Shown one piece after another: positions 38,334 to 46,772 of a DNA stretch of 59,500 nt (its first letter is position 1; each line of letters opens with the position of its first letter). Below the pieces are notes generated by a model. The model searched no databases. It saw nothing but the letters and a program-made list of their open reading frames with translations, and was not told where the DNA came from. The translations under genes were made by a program, and so were the position numbers. Source of the stretch: JAVJUS01 sp040220455 (GTDB lineage: Bacteria; Pseudomonadota; Alphaproteobacteria; DSM-16000; Inquilinaceae). Location of the stretch: NCBI GenBank assembly GCA_040220455.1, contig JAVJUS010000065.1:1-59500 (forward strand), written 5' to 3'.

Positions 38334-38364
38334 TTGACCTTCCAGTTGGTGGAAGTGGCAACCA
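38334..38364 (+). promoter_or_regulatory. MerR/CueR-type promoter with operator dyad
   Basis: A TTGACC -35 box (38334-38339) is followed by the dyad ACCTTCC...GGAAGT (38337-38356) and a long spacer of about 19 bp before a CAACCA-like -10. This matches CueR-controlled copA promoters, in which a stretched spacer with an ACCTTCC/GGAAGGT dyad is bound by a MerR-family regulator. It points toward the cupredoxin gene at 38465. The dyad is near-symmetric, so the SHOCT-copB genes on the other strand could also be served. No MerR-family gene is in the window. Confidence 0.65.
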
Positions 38365-38464
38365 ACCCTTCACCTTCGAGTCGCTCCGGCACGCCCTTCT
38401 GGCGTGCATGACCCGCCCACGCGGTCCGGGGCGCCCTGGACCGATACGACGGAGCCCTGACGAC

Positions 38465-38989
38465 ATGCCAGTCGCCGGACGGACCCTTTTCGCGCGCGCG
38501 TTCACCCCCGTCGCCCTCGCCGCCGCCGCCTTCCTCGCGGCGCCGGCGGGCGCGGCGCCCGGTCACGACGACGGCCACGGCCATGGCCATGACGCGGAGC
38601 CGACCGCGGCGCAGATCGACCGGACGATCGAGATCGAGGCCTCCGACATGGCCTTCACGCCCGACGCGATCGAGGTCGCGGCGGGCGAGACGATCCGATT
38701 CGTCGTCACCAATACCGGCGCGGTCCTGCACGAATTCGCGGTCGACACCCCCGCCTCCCACGAGGCCCATCGCGATGAAATGCGCGCGATGATGGCCGAC
38801 GGCGCCACCATGGCGGAGATGGCGCACGACCACGGCTCGGTGATCTCGCTGGAGCCGGGCGAGACGGCGGAGCTCGTCGTCACCGTCGAGGATCCGGCGG
38901 CAGTGGAGATCGCCTGCAATCTGCCCGGCCACTACGAGGCGGGCATGCACGGCGCCATCCGGCCGACCGGCGGCGAGGCCGGGTCCTGA
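38465..38989 (+). CDS. Periplasmic cupredoxin-domain copper protein
   Basis: A 174-residue secreted protein: signal peptide (ALAAAAFLAAPAGAAPG), a His-rich linker (HDDGHGHGHD), then a plastocyanin-like domain (residues about 48-168). Type 1 copper ligands are visible: His in AVLHEFAV, and Cys, His and Met in ACNLPGHYEAGMHG. A Met/His-rich loop (RDEMRAMMADGATMAEMAHDHG) could bind further copper. It lies downstream of a CueR-like promoter and likely buffers or carries copper in the periplasm. Confidence 0.9.
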   Translation: MPVAGRTLFARAFTPVALAAAAFLAAPAGAAPGHDDGHGHGHDAEPTAAQIDRTIEIEASDMAFTPDAIEVAAGETIRFVVTNTGAVLHEFAVDTPASHEAHRDEMRAMMADGATMAEMAHDHGSVISLEPGETAELVVTVEDPAAVEIACNLPGHYEAGMHGAIRPTGGEAGS

Positions 38990-39129
38990 GCCCGATCGCG
39001 CCGGCGGCCGGTCGCCGCACGGCGCGATCGGATGCGCGGCAACGGTGCGGTGATGCGATAGGCTGCCGCCATGTCGGGACAGGCGGCAGCCGAGACGCCC
39101 GAGACGCCGAGCAGGGGAGGGGGAAAAGA

Positions 39130-39606
39130 ATGAACCGACGCGCTTTCGCCCACGGAATCGCCGGCGGGGCAATCGCCCTGACCGTCCTGGCTGCCGGCCT
39201 GGGCCCCGCGCGGGCCTCTGCAGAGGGGCCGGACGGGGCGATGACGGTGTTCAAGTCGCCCTATTGCGGCTGCTGCGCGGCCTGGGTGGACCATGTCCGC
39301 GCCGCCGGCTTTCCGGTGACGGTCAAGGAGACAGAGGACCTGGCGCCGCTCAAGGCGATGGCCGGCATCCCCGCCGACGGCCAGTCCTGCCACACCGCGC
39401 TGGTCGGCGGCTATGTCGTCGAGGGCCACGTCCCCGCCGACGCGATCCGCCGGCTGCTGGACGAGGCGCCGGCGATTCGCGGTCTCGCCGTGCCGGGCAT
39501 GCCCGTCGGCTCCCCCGGAATGGAGGGGCCGGACCCGGTCCCCTACACCGTCTGGACGATCGAGGACGGCCGGCTGGGCGAGGCCTTCGCGAGGGTCAGC
39601 CCCTGA
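39130..39606 (+). CDS. DUF411 copper-associated periplasmic protein
   Basis: A 158-residue DUF411 protein. Signal sequence: AGGAIALTVLAAGLGPARASA. Then TVFKSPYCGCCAAWVDHVRAAGF with the CGCC motif at residues 46-49, a thioredoxin-like cysteine cluster suited to metal binding, and AGIPADGQSCHTALVGGYVVEGHVPADAI, the second family motif. Members are found in copper-resistance clusters. The ribosome-binding site is GGGGAGGGGG. It is 140 bases after the cupredoxin gene and may share its promoter. Confidence 0.9.
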   Translation: MNRRAFAHGIAGGAIALTVLAAGLGPARASAEGPDGAMTVFKSPYCGCCAAWVDHVRAAGFPVTVKETEDLAPLKAMAGIPADGQSCHTALVGGYVVEGHVPADAIRRLLDEAPAIRGLAVPGMPVGSPGMEGPDPVPYTVWTIEDGRLGEAFARVSP

Positions 39607-39646
39607 CGGCGGCCCGGCCGCACCCGCGGCGCGATATCGTCCCATC

Positions 39647-39729
39647 GTAGGTTGCCCAGCGCCGTCAGGCGCTGCGCAACGGCGCCGGCCGCACCGTTGC
39701 GCACGGTCTCCCGGCCGTGGGCGACCTAC
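39647..39729. repeat. Palindromic intergenic repeat, family A, copy 1
   Basis: An 83-bp unit bounded by GTAGGTTGCCCA and TGGGCGACCTAC (11 of 12 complementary), with a perfect inner 10-bp stem (TGCGCAACGG at 39673-39682, CCGTTGCGCA at 39694-39703). It separates convergent DUF411 and fur genes and can act as a bidirectional terminator. A diverged copy lies at 45541-45613, a doubtful one near 23057-23127. Confidence 0.75.
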
Positions 39730-39754
39730 GGGTGCCGCCCGTCGAATCCCGGCC

Positions 39755-40159
39755 TCAGCCCTTCTTGCGGCGGCCGTAGAATTCCAGCCGGTGGTCGACG
39801 AGGTCGTAGCCCAGCTCGTCGGCGATGCCGCGCTTCAGGCGCTCCAGCGCTTCGTCCTTGAACTCCACCACCTCGCCGGTGTCCAGGTCTATCAGGTGGT
39901 GGTGGTGTTCCAGGTTCGTCTCGAACCGGGCGTGGTTCTCGTTGAAGTCGTGGCGCTGGACGAGGTTCATCTCGTCGAGCAGATGCAGCGTGCGGTAGAC
40001 GGTCGCGATGCTGATCGAGGCATCGATCTCGCAGGCGCGGCGATACACGGTCTCGACCGACGGGTGGTCGTCGGACTCCGCCAGGACCTGCAGGATGACC
40101 CGCCGCTGGCCGGTCATCTTCACGCCGGCGTCGATGCATTTTCGCTCGAGATCCGTCAT
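39755..40159 (-). CDS. fur: Ferric uptake regulator (Fur family)
   Basis: A 134-residue Fur-family metalloregulator. The winged-helix half has MTGQRRVILQVL and SIATVYRTLHLLDE (recognition helix), the dimerisation half FETNLEHHHHLIDLDTGEVVEF with the metal-site histidines. The CxxC zinc motifs of E. coli Fur are absent, as is usual in alphaproteobacteria, where such proteins answer to iron or manganese (Fur/Mur). ATG 40159 gives the standard N-terminus; ATG 40183 would add eight residues. Targets cannot be read here. Confidence 0.93.
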   Translation of the reverse strand: MTDLERKCIDAGVKMTGQRRVILQVLAESDDHPSVETVYRRACEIDASISIATVYRTLHLLDEMNLVQRHDFNENHARFETNLEHHHHLIDLDTGEVVEFKDEALERLKRGIADELGYDLVDHRLEFYGRRKKG

Positions 40160-40281
40160 GCCGCTTCCACCCGCTGAGGCCATCCCAATATAGGCCCAAT
40201 ACGCCCGCGTGTCAGGGCTTGCGCGCCAGGGCCGCGACGGTTTTCCTGACCTCTTCGTACCCGTCCGACCGGAGCCCCGCC

Positions 40282-40452
40282 ATGGACGCCCTTCGCGGCT
40301 TCTTCGACCTGGAGATGAGCCTGCACGGCTGGCTCGCGCTCGGCATAACGGCCGTCGGCGTCACCGCGCTGAATGTCGGGCTGATGGCGCTGGCCCGCAA
40401 ACCGTGGAAGGGCGACTACGATCCGACCCGCGACCGCGACGGCGACAGTTAG
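40282..40452 (+). CDS. Small single-span membrane protein
   Basis: A 56-residue protein with one hydrophobic helix (GWLALGITAVGVTALNVGLMAL) and a charged C-terminus (KPWKGDYDPTRDRDGDS). GGAG lies seven bases upstream of the ATG. Its TAG stop shares bases with the TAA stop of the convergent EamA gene (40449-40452). No family is recognised; the size, clean start and membrane segment suggest a real gene. Confidence 0.6.
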   Translation: MDALRGFFDLEMSLHGWLALGITAVGVTALNVGLMALARKPWKGDYDPTRDRDGDS

Positions 40453-41438
40453 GGGGCGGTGGACGGTCGCGAGCGCCGGCCGGCGAAATTGACCAGCCCG
40501 AGCCCGGCGAAGATCAGCGCGACGGCGAGCCAGAGCCAGGCGCTGTGGCGCTCGCCGAAGATGGCCATGCCCCAGAGGATGCCGCTCAGGGTGACGAGAT
40601 AGCCGACCAGGCTCGCGATCAGCGGTCCGGAGCGGCGCAGCAGCTCGAAATAAAGAACGAACATCATGGACGAGGCGCCGATCTGGGCCGCCAGTGCCGC
40701 GTCGCCCGTACCGGGTGGCGGCGACCCGCCGAGCCCGATCCGCGGGACGTAGAACGTCCCCGTCGCCAGCACCACCGGCAGCAGGACGAGCCCCGCCGCC
40801 AGCAGCATGCCGCTGGCGAGCGTCAGCGACGGCGTCCCCGCGGGACGCCAGCGCGCGCCGCCGATCGCGCCGATGGCGTAGAGCGTCGGCGTCGCCATCC
40901 CGAGGACGAGCCATCCGGTCATCGCCGGGTCGGGCAGGCTGGCCTCGGGCAGGACGAGCGACAGCGCGCCCGCCAGGCCGACGACCACGCCGGTGAAGCG
41001 CAGCGCTGCGAAGCGCTCCAGCCCAAGGATCAGGGACAGGGTGTAGACGATCAGCGGCACCAGGTTGATCACCACGGCCATGGCGCCGACCGGCACCTGG
41101 GTGATGACGGTGAAGGAGATGGCGTTCGGGATGCCGAGCCCGCAGGCGCCCATGAAGACGTAGTAGCGCAGATGCGGCCGGTCGACCGGCGGCAGACGCC
41201 CGGTCGCCGCGCAAATGGCCAGCAGCACGAGCCCCGCGCCGGCGCCCTGCCAGAAGGCGTAGCCGAGCGGCGGCACGCCGGCGCCGCTGGCGATCTTGGC
41301 GATCGACAGGGTCAGGCCCCAGACCGAGCCGAGGATCAGCAGCAGGATGATGGAGACGGGGCTCGCGCGGCCCGGCAAGTCGGTCGTTGGGACGGCGGGC
41401 GTCCCCGAGGGGCTGGTGGGACTCGCGGGCGCGCTCAT
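40449..41438 (-). CDS. EamA/DMT-superfamily transporter
   Basis: A 329-residue inner-membrane protein with ten predicted helices in two EamA repeats, the first from SVWGLTLSIAKIASG (residue about 38), the second ending WGMAIFGERHSAWLWLAVALI, which is the typical DMT final motif. Such carriers export amino acids or other small metabolites; the substrate is not predictable. The 28-residue N-terminus is Ser/Pro-rich. It stands alone between two small genes on the other strand. Confidence 0.9.
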   Translation of the reverse strand: MSAPASPTSPSGTPAVPTTDLPGRASPVSIILLLILGSVWGLTLSIAKIASGAGVPPLGYAFWQGAGAGLVLLAICAATGRLPPVDRPHLRYYVFMGACGLGIPNAISFTVITQVPVGAMAVVINLVPLIVYTLSLILGLERFAALRFTGVVVGLAGALSLVLPEASLPDPAMTGWLVLGMATPTLYAIGAIGGARWRPAGTPSLTLASGMLLAAGLVLLPVVLATGTFYVPRIGLGGSPPPGTGDAALAAQIGASSMMFVLYFELLRRSGPLIASLVGYLVTLSGILWGMAIFGERHSAWLWLAVALIFAGLGLVNFAGRRSRPSTAP

Positions 41439-41578
41439 GCCGCCTGACCTAGCACGTCGGAGCCCCGCGGCAAACGCGCGGGGGGCTGTCGCGGCGGCGC
41501 CGGCGGCCTATGTTCCCGGCAGCCGGCCGCCGCGCCCCGTCGATTCCCGCCCTCATCGAGGAGACCCCCGAGGAGCCC

Positions 41579-41812
41579 ATGGAGAGCCTGCTCGAGTTCC
41601 TGCGCACGCCCGTCGGCGCCTCGCTGATCTACGGCGCGATCACGGTCTATCCCTATGCCCGGATCCTGGCCCGGGCCGGACGCCGGCCGGCGCTCGCGGT
41701 CCTGGTCTTCGTGCCGCTGATCGGCCAGGCGATCGTACTCGCGGTTCTGGCGGTCAAGCCCTGGCCGACGGCCCTGCCCGCTGCCGGCGGCGGCGGGGAG
41801 GCCGCGCGATGA
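41579..41812 (+). CDS. Small membrane protein, first of a pair
   Basis: A 77-residue protein with two hydrophobic segments (ASLIYGAITVYPYARIL and LAVLVFVPLIGQAIVLAVLAV) around a short basic loop. The ATG follows GAGGAG. It overlaps the next small membrane gene by four bases, so the two are probably co-translated and may work together. No family recognised. Confidence 0.7.
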   Translation: MESLLEFLRTPVGASLIYGAITVYPYARILARAGRRPALAVLVFVPLIGQAIVLAVLAVKPWPTALPAAGGGGEAAR

Positions 41813-42045
41813 ACGAGGTCTTCACCCAGCCGAGCTGGATCACCCTGCTGTTCGTCGGCGTGACGCTGACCGCGACCATGGGCTTCGGCGCCTTCGCACT
41901 CGCCCGCGCCGGGCGCAGCCCGCTCTGGGTGCTGTTGCTGCTGGTTCCCTATGTCGGCGCGCTCGCGGTCTGGGTCGCCGCCTATGCCCGCTGGCCGAGG
42001 GTCGACGGGGAGCGCGTCGGGAGGGGCGACCGGGAACGGTCCTGA
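41809..42045 (+). CDS. Small membrane protein, second of a pair
   Basis: A 78-residue protein with two hydrophobic helices (ITLLFVGVTLTATMGFGAFAL and WVLLLLVPYVGALAVWVAAY, shown separately) joined by ARAGRSP, the same helix-basic loop-helix plan as the gene before it (ARAGRRP). The two may be diverged duplicates. Starts with ATGA overlap. It is 110 bases before argG; no role known. Confidence 0.7.
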   Translation: MNEVFTQPSWITLLFVGVTLTATMGFGAFALARAGRSPLWVLLLLVPYVGALAVWVAAYARWPRVDGERVGRGDRERS

Positions 42046-42155
42046 CCGCGGCGCTTGCCGCCGGGCCCGTTCGTTCTTAAGGTCCGCGCCCGTCGGCGGC
42101 GGCGCTTTCCAGGCCGTCCGGGCGCCGGCGGGCATCAGGCGAACGGGAACGGGCG

Positions 42156-43373
<1,218 letters not shown>

Positions 43374-43391
43374 GGGGCGATCGGCGCCTCG

Positions 43392-43643
43392 TTGTCCGAA
43401 GAAGACACGCACCTCCAACCCCCGCCGCCGGCGTCGCCCAAGCGGCGGTGCGTGGCGCTGGGGTTGTGCGTGGCGCTCGGGCTGCTCGGCGCGCACCGGT
43501 ATTATCTGGGGCGGTGGAAGAGCGGCCTGGCGATGACGGCGACGCTGGGCGGGCTGACCTTCTGGACGCTCTACGACCTGTTCCTGGTCGGCGCCGGCGC
43601 GGCGACGGACGCCCGGGGCCGGCCGGTCGAGCGTTGGTGGTAG
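43392..43643 (+). CDS. TM2-domain small membrane protein
   Basis: An 83-residue protein with a TM2 domain: VALGLLGAHRYYLGRWKSGLAM followed by LGGLTFWTLYDLFLVG, i.e. two helices with the GxHRFYLG and W-x-D-L motifs. Function of bacterial TM2 proteins is unknown. Translation would start at TTG 43392, just 18 bases after argG; no better start is present. Confidence 0.78.
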   Translation: MSEEDTHLQPPPPASPKRRCVALGLCVALGLLGAHRYYLGRWKSGLAMTATLGGLTFWTLYDLFLVGAGAATDARGRPVERWW

Positions 43644-43916
43644 GCGGCCACTCCTCGCGTACCCCTTTCGAGACGCTGCCGACGGCCCCGCGAGACCTCC
43701 CGGGCATCCCCACCGAAGGGCGACCGATCCCTTCTTCCGTCTCCTCCGGAGGCGACTCCTACGCCAATGGGGCAGATGCGGCCAGGCGCCGCCGACGGGC
43801 ATCATGGCGGGCATGGTCGCGGATCCGGGCCGGAGCGCGGATCACGCGGCGGGAGCCGACGCCCCGCCCCCGCCGCGCAGCGAGGGGTCGCCAGCTCCGG
43901 CCACAGACGGGTGGGC

Positions 43917-45470
43917 ATGACGCGGACGGCCCCGATCGGCGGGTTCGGCGGCCGCACGGCGGATGCGGTCTTCGGCCGCACGGCCGGGGGGTGGGTCCGG
44001 CGGCTCGACTCGACCGTGGCATTCCGCCTGGCCCTCGTGACCGTCGCGGCCGCCCTTCTGATCGCCGATACGGCCAATCGCGGCCTCCGCGTCAAATGGG
44101 ATGGCGATACCTTCTTCATCCTGCGCATGGCCCTCGACGGTCCGCTGGTCTTCATGTCGCCGACCGCGCCATTCCTCTTTCCCGACGTCGCGGTGCTGAG
44201 CCTGGCGGGCGTCGCCACCCAGGATCCCTTCGACCTGGGCATCATGGGGCAGGTCGGCCTGGCGCTCCTGACGCTCGGACTGCTCGCGGCCTGTGTCGGC
44301 GGAACGCTCGCCGTGACGCTGCTGGGGCTGCTCTGGATCCTCGGCCCCGTCCAGACGGCGCCCTCCTATCACGCCGGGGTGGTGGCCCTGACCTGCCTGC
44401 TGATCCTGGCGGAGCGGATCGGCGGTGGCGGACTGAGGCGCGCGGCGGGGAGCGTCGGAGTTGCGTGCGACCCGTTCCTGGCCTTCGTCTACCTCGTCGA
44501 CGAGCTGCGCTACCGGACACTCGGCGCGGGACGCGACGCGCCAGCCGGGCCTTCCACCGCCCTCGCCTTCGCGGTGTCCGTCGCGGCCGGCCTGGCAGTG
44601 GCCGTCTTCTTCAGCCTCAAGGTGCCGCAATACGTCTATTTCGCCGCCGTCTTCGCGCTCTTCGCGGGCAGCGTCGTCGCCGGTCGCGCCGTCGTCCGCG
44701 CCATCGTCGCCCGCCTGACGGGCCACTCGACCAATGTCGACACTCTCTTTCTGGTCGCCCTGGCGTCGGGCCTCCTGGCGGTCGCCGCCGGGGCGCGAAT
44801 CGCGGGCGACGGTCAGATCGGCCGCTACACGGCCGCCGTCGCGGTCGGCGCGGCAGCCGTCGCCCTGGTCGCCCTGCCCCGCGTCCGCGCGCTCCCCTGG
44901 CGGCCATCCATGGTCGCCATCGGGCTGAGCGCGGTGATCGCCGCGACCCTCTTCGCGATACCCGACAGCCGCGCCGACTACCGCGCCGTGCGCGATCGGT
45001 TCGACTGCCTGGAGCGCGCGCTGGCGGTCCGGGACATCGACCGCGTCGTCACCGACTACTGGACGAACCAGAGCCTGGCCACGCTGCCGCCCGCAAGAGT
45101 CCGGTCCGCCCAGATCGACCTGGTGCGCTCGGGACATTTCCTGTGGAACCTGGACTTGCGCGAACTGGCGCTCACGGCCAGCCATGCGGTCCGCGACGAC
45201 CAGCGATGCCGGACGCGATACGCGCCGGGGCGGGAGACCTATGCCTATTTCTGCGCCTTCGAGGGCAATATTCCCGTCGATGCCGGGTCCGTGGAAACGC
45301 TTTGCGGCGACTTCACTCTGTTCCGTCTCCGCCGGGACCATCCCGACGATCCGATCGTCCAGGACCCCGGCATCGCGATCCCGGCGCTGCGATGGACCGT
45401 CTTTCGCACGCGCCTCGATCAGAATATCCGGCGGCTGACCGGCCATATCGGAATGCGCGACGCGCCATGA
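43917..45470 (+). CDS. Polytopic membrane protein of unknown function
   Basis: A 517-residue protein with roughly ten hydrophobic segments between residues 30 and 370, then a soluble C-terminal part (about 375-517) likely on one side of the membrane. A KWDGDTFFILRMA segment after the first helix recalls the acidic loop of GT-C glycosyltransferases, but no clear family match is seen. Several cysteines in the C-terminal part (CRTRY, YFCAFEG, LCGDF) could form disulfides in the periplasm. ATG 43917 is chosen; an open frame extends further up but is Gly/Arg-rich. The 273 bases before it contain nothing else that I recognise. Confidence 0.72.
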   Translation: MTRTAPIGGFGGRTADAVFGRTAGGWVRRLDSTVAFRLALVTVAAALLIADTANRGLRVKWDGDTFFILRMALDGPLVFMSPTAPFLFPDVAVLSLAGVATQDPFDLGIMGQVGLALLTLGLLAACVGGTLAVTLLGLLWILGPVQTAPSYHAGVVALTCLLILAERIGGGGLRRAAGSVGVACDPFLAFVYLVDELRYRTLGAGRDAPAGPSTALAFAVSVAAGLAVAVFFSLKVPQYVYFAAVFALFAGSVVAGRAVVRAIVARLTGHSTNVDTLFLVALASGLLAVAAGARIAGDGQIGRYTAAVAVGAAAVALVALPRVRALPWRPSMVAIGLSAVIAATLFAIPDSRADYRAVRDRFDCLERALAVRDIDRVVTDYWTNQSLATLPPARVRSAQIDLVRSGHFLWNLDLRELALTASHAVRDDQRCRTRYAPGRETYAYFCAFEGNIPVDAGSVETLCGDFTLFRLRRDHPDDPIVQDPGIAIPALRWTVFRTRLDQNIRRLTGHIGMRDAP

Positions 45471-45540
45471 CCGCGGACCGGTCCGTGCCCGAGGGGACCG
45501 AACCGTCCGTCTCTGGGCCCGGCAATCCTCCGGTCGCTCA

Positions 45541-45613
45541 GGGTGCCCACGGCGAAGCGTTGCGCAATGGCACGGTCGGCGCCGGCGCGCACCGCCTGCA
45601 GGCGTGGGCGACC
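45541..45613. repeat. Palindromic intergenic repeat, family A, copy 2
   Basis: GGGTGCCCACGGCG at the left and GCGTGGGCGACC at the right, with TGCGCAATGG and CGGCGCCG segments between. It aligns with the reverse complement of 39647-39729 across most of its length. It lies between convergent genes (membrane protein and winged-helix-like protein). Confidence 0.6.
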
Positions 45614-45627
45614 GGCCCGCCCGCCCC

Positions 45628-45879
45628 TCACGCCGCGTCGAGCTCCAGCGCTTCTTCGCCCAGCTCGGTCAGCCGCCAGGGGCCGTCGCGAGGATCGGCG
45701 TCGTCGGTGGCGGCTTCGATCAGGCCGGCGCGGCCGGTCTCGCGGACCGTGGCCCGGATGCGATAGACGGGCAGGCCGGTCGCCGACGCCAGTTCCGGCA
45801 CCGTATGCGGGTCGGTGAGCCGACCGAGGACGCGCCTGGCGACCTCGGACAGCGTGCCGTCGGGGTTGATGCAGGCCAT
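45628..45879 (-). CDS. Small winged-helix-like protein
   Basis: An 83-residue protein whose pattern (VARRVLGRLTDPHTVPELASATGLPVYRIRATVRETGRAGLIE written here in parts: helix, helix, recognition-like helix, then a hairpin WRLTELGEEAL) suggests a winged-helix DNA-binding fold. No strong family assignment. It lies 58 bases downstream of the peroxiredoxin gene on the same strand and may be in the same transcript. Confidence 0.68.
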   Translation of the reverse strand: MACINPDGTLSEVARRVLGRLTDPHTVPELASATGLPVYRIRATVRETGRAGLIEAATDDADPRDGPWRLTELGEEALELDAA

Positions 45880-45937
45880 GCCCGCTCCGTCTCGCCCGGG
45901 CCGGATCGATGCCGCGCCGCGCCCGGTGCCGCGCCGT

Positions 45938-46633
45938 TCAGCCCTTCACCTCGGTCTTGCAGAACCACCAGTCGGTGTAGTCGTAGCCCTGGTCCTTGCG
46001 CGCGTCGGCGTCCTCCACCGTCCGGGGCGCCGGGACGATCGCCTTGTCGCCCGGCCGCCAGTTGGCCGGGGTGGCGACGCCGTGCTTGTCGGTGGTCTGC
46101 AGCGCGTCGATCACGCGCAGCACCTCCTCCATGTTCCGCCCGGTGGTCAGCGGATAGTAGATCATCGAGCGGATCGTGCCGTTCGGATCGATGAAGAAGA
46201 CGCAGCGGCTCGTCTCCGTCCCGCCGCCGTCGGGCATGACCATGCCGTAGAGCGACGCGACCTTGCGGTCGCTGTCGGCGATGATCGGGAACGGAATGTC
46301 GATCCCGAACTTCTCCTCGATCGTCTTCGCCCAGGCGATGTGGCTGTAGATGCTGTCGATCGACAGACCCAGCAGCTCGACCCCGCGTTCGCGCAGGTCC
46401 GGGGCGATGCGCGCGAATTCGACGAACTCCGTCGTGCAGACCGGGGTGAAGTCGGCCGGGTGGGAGAACAGGATCACCCAGCTTCCCCGGAAGTCCTCGA
46501 GCGACAGCCGACCGTGGGTGGTCTCCGCCTCGAAGACCGGGGCGGGCGCGCCCAGCCGGGGCAGGGACGGCGCCGGGGCGGCGGCGGATAGGGTGGGCTG
46601 GCCGGTGACGGGCTGATCGGCGGCCTGGTCCAT
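45938..46633 (-). CDS. Peroxiredoxin, Prx6/1-Cys-type
   Basis: A 231-residue peroxiredoxin. The peroxidatic Cys66 is in DFTPVCTTEFVEFAR; the Prx6-type long C-terminal domain includes GRNMEEVLRVIDALQ and PANWRPGDKAIVPAPR. A second cysteine sits at the extreme C-terminus (WWFCKTEVKG), which could resolve the sulfenic acid as in some archaeal-type Prx6 proteins. The 28-residue N-terminus is Ala/Pro-rich and not typical. It reduces peroxides in the cytoplasm. Confidence 0.94.
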   Translation of the reverse strand: MDQAADQPVTGQPTLSAAAPAPSLPRLGAPAPVFEAETTHGRLSLEDFRGSWVILFSHPADFTPVCTTEFVEFARIAPDLRERGVELLGLSIDSIYSHIAWAKTIEEKFGIDIPFPIIADSDRKVASLYGMVMPDGGGTETSRCVFFIDPNGTIRSMIYYPLTTGRNMEEVLRVIDALQTTDKHGVATPANWRPGDKAIVPAPRTVEDADARKDQGYDYTDWWFCKTEVKG

Positions 46634-46772
46634 GGCGACCTCCTGATGCGGATGGCCGGCGACGGGCGCGGCGGGCCGAAGGGGCCCGGCGCCGGCCGGC
46701 GGTCACCCGATCATATCGGATCGCGCGAGGCCGCTTGAAGGGCGCGTGTGACCGGCGTCGGTCCGACGCGGC

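Noticed and set aside
43644..43916. A gene or regulatory RNA in the gap before the membrane protein at 43917
   Set aside because: Frames there are Gly/Arg-rich extensions without ribosome-binding sites, and no convincing RNA fold was seen.
45628..45879. Small winged-helix-like protein as the regulator of the peroxiredoxin gene
   Set aside because: It is downstream on the same strand, and fold assignment is weak; there is no operator evidence.
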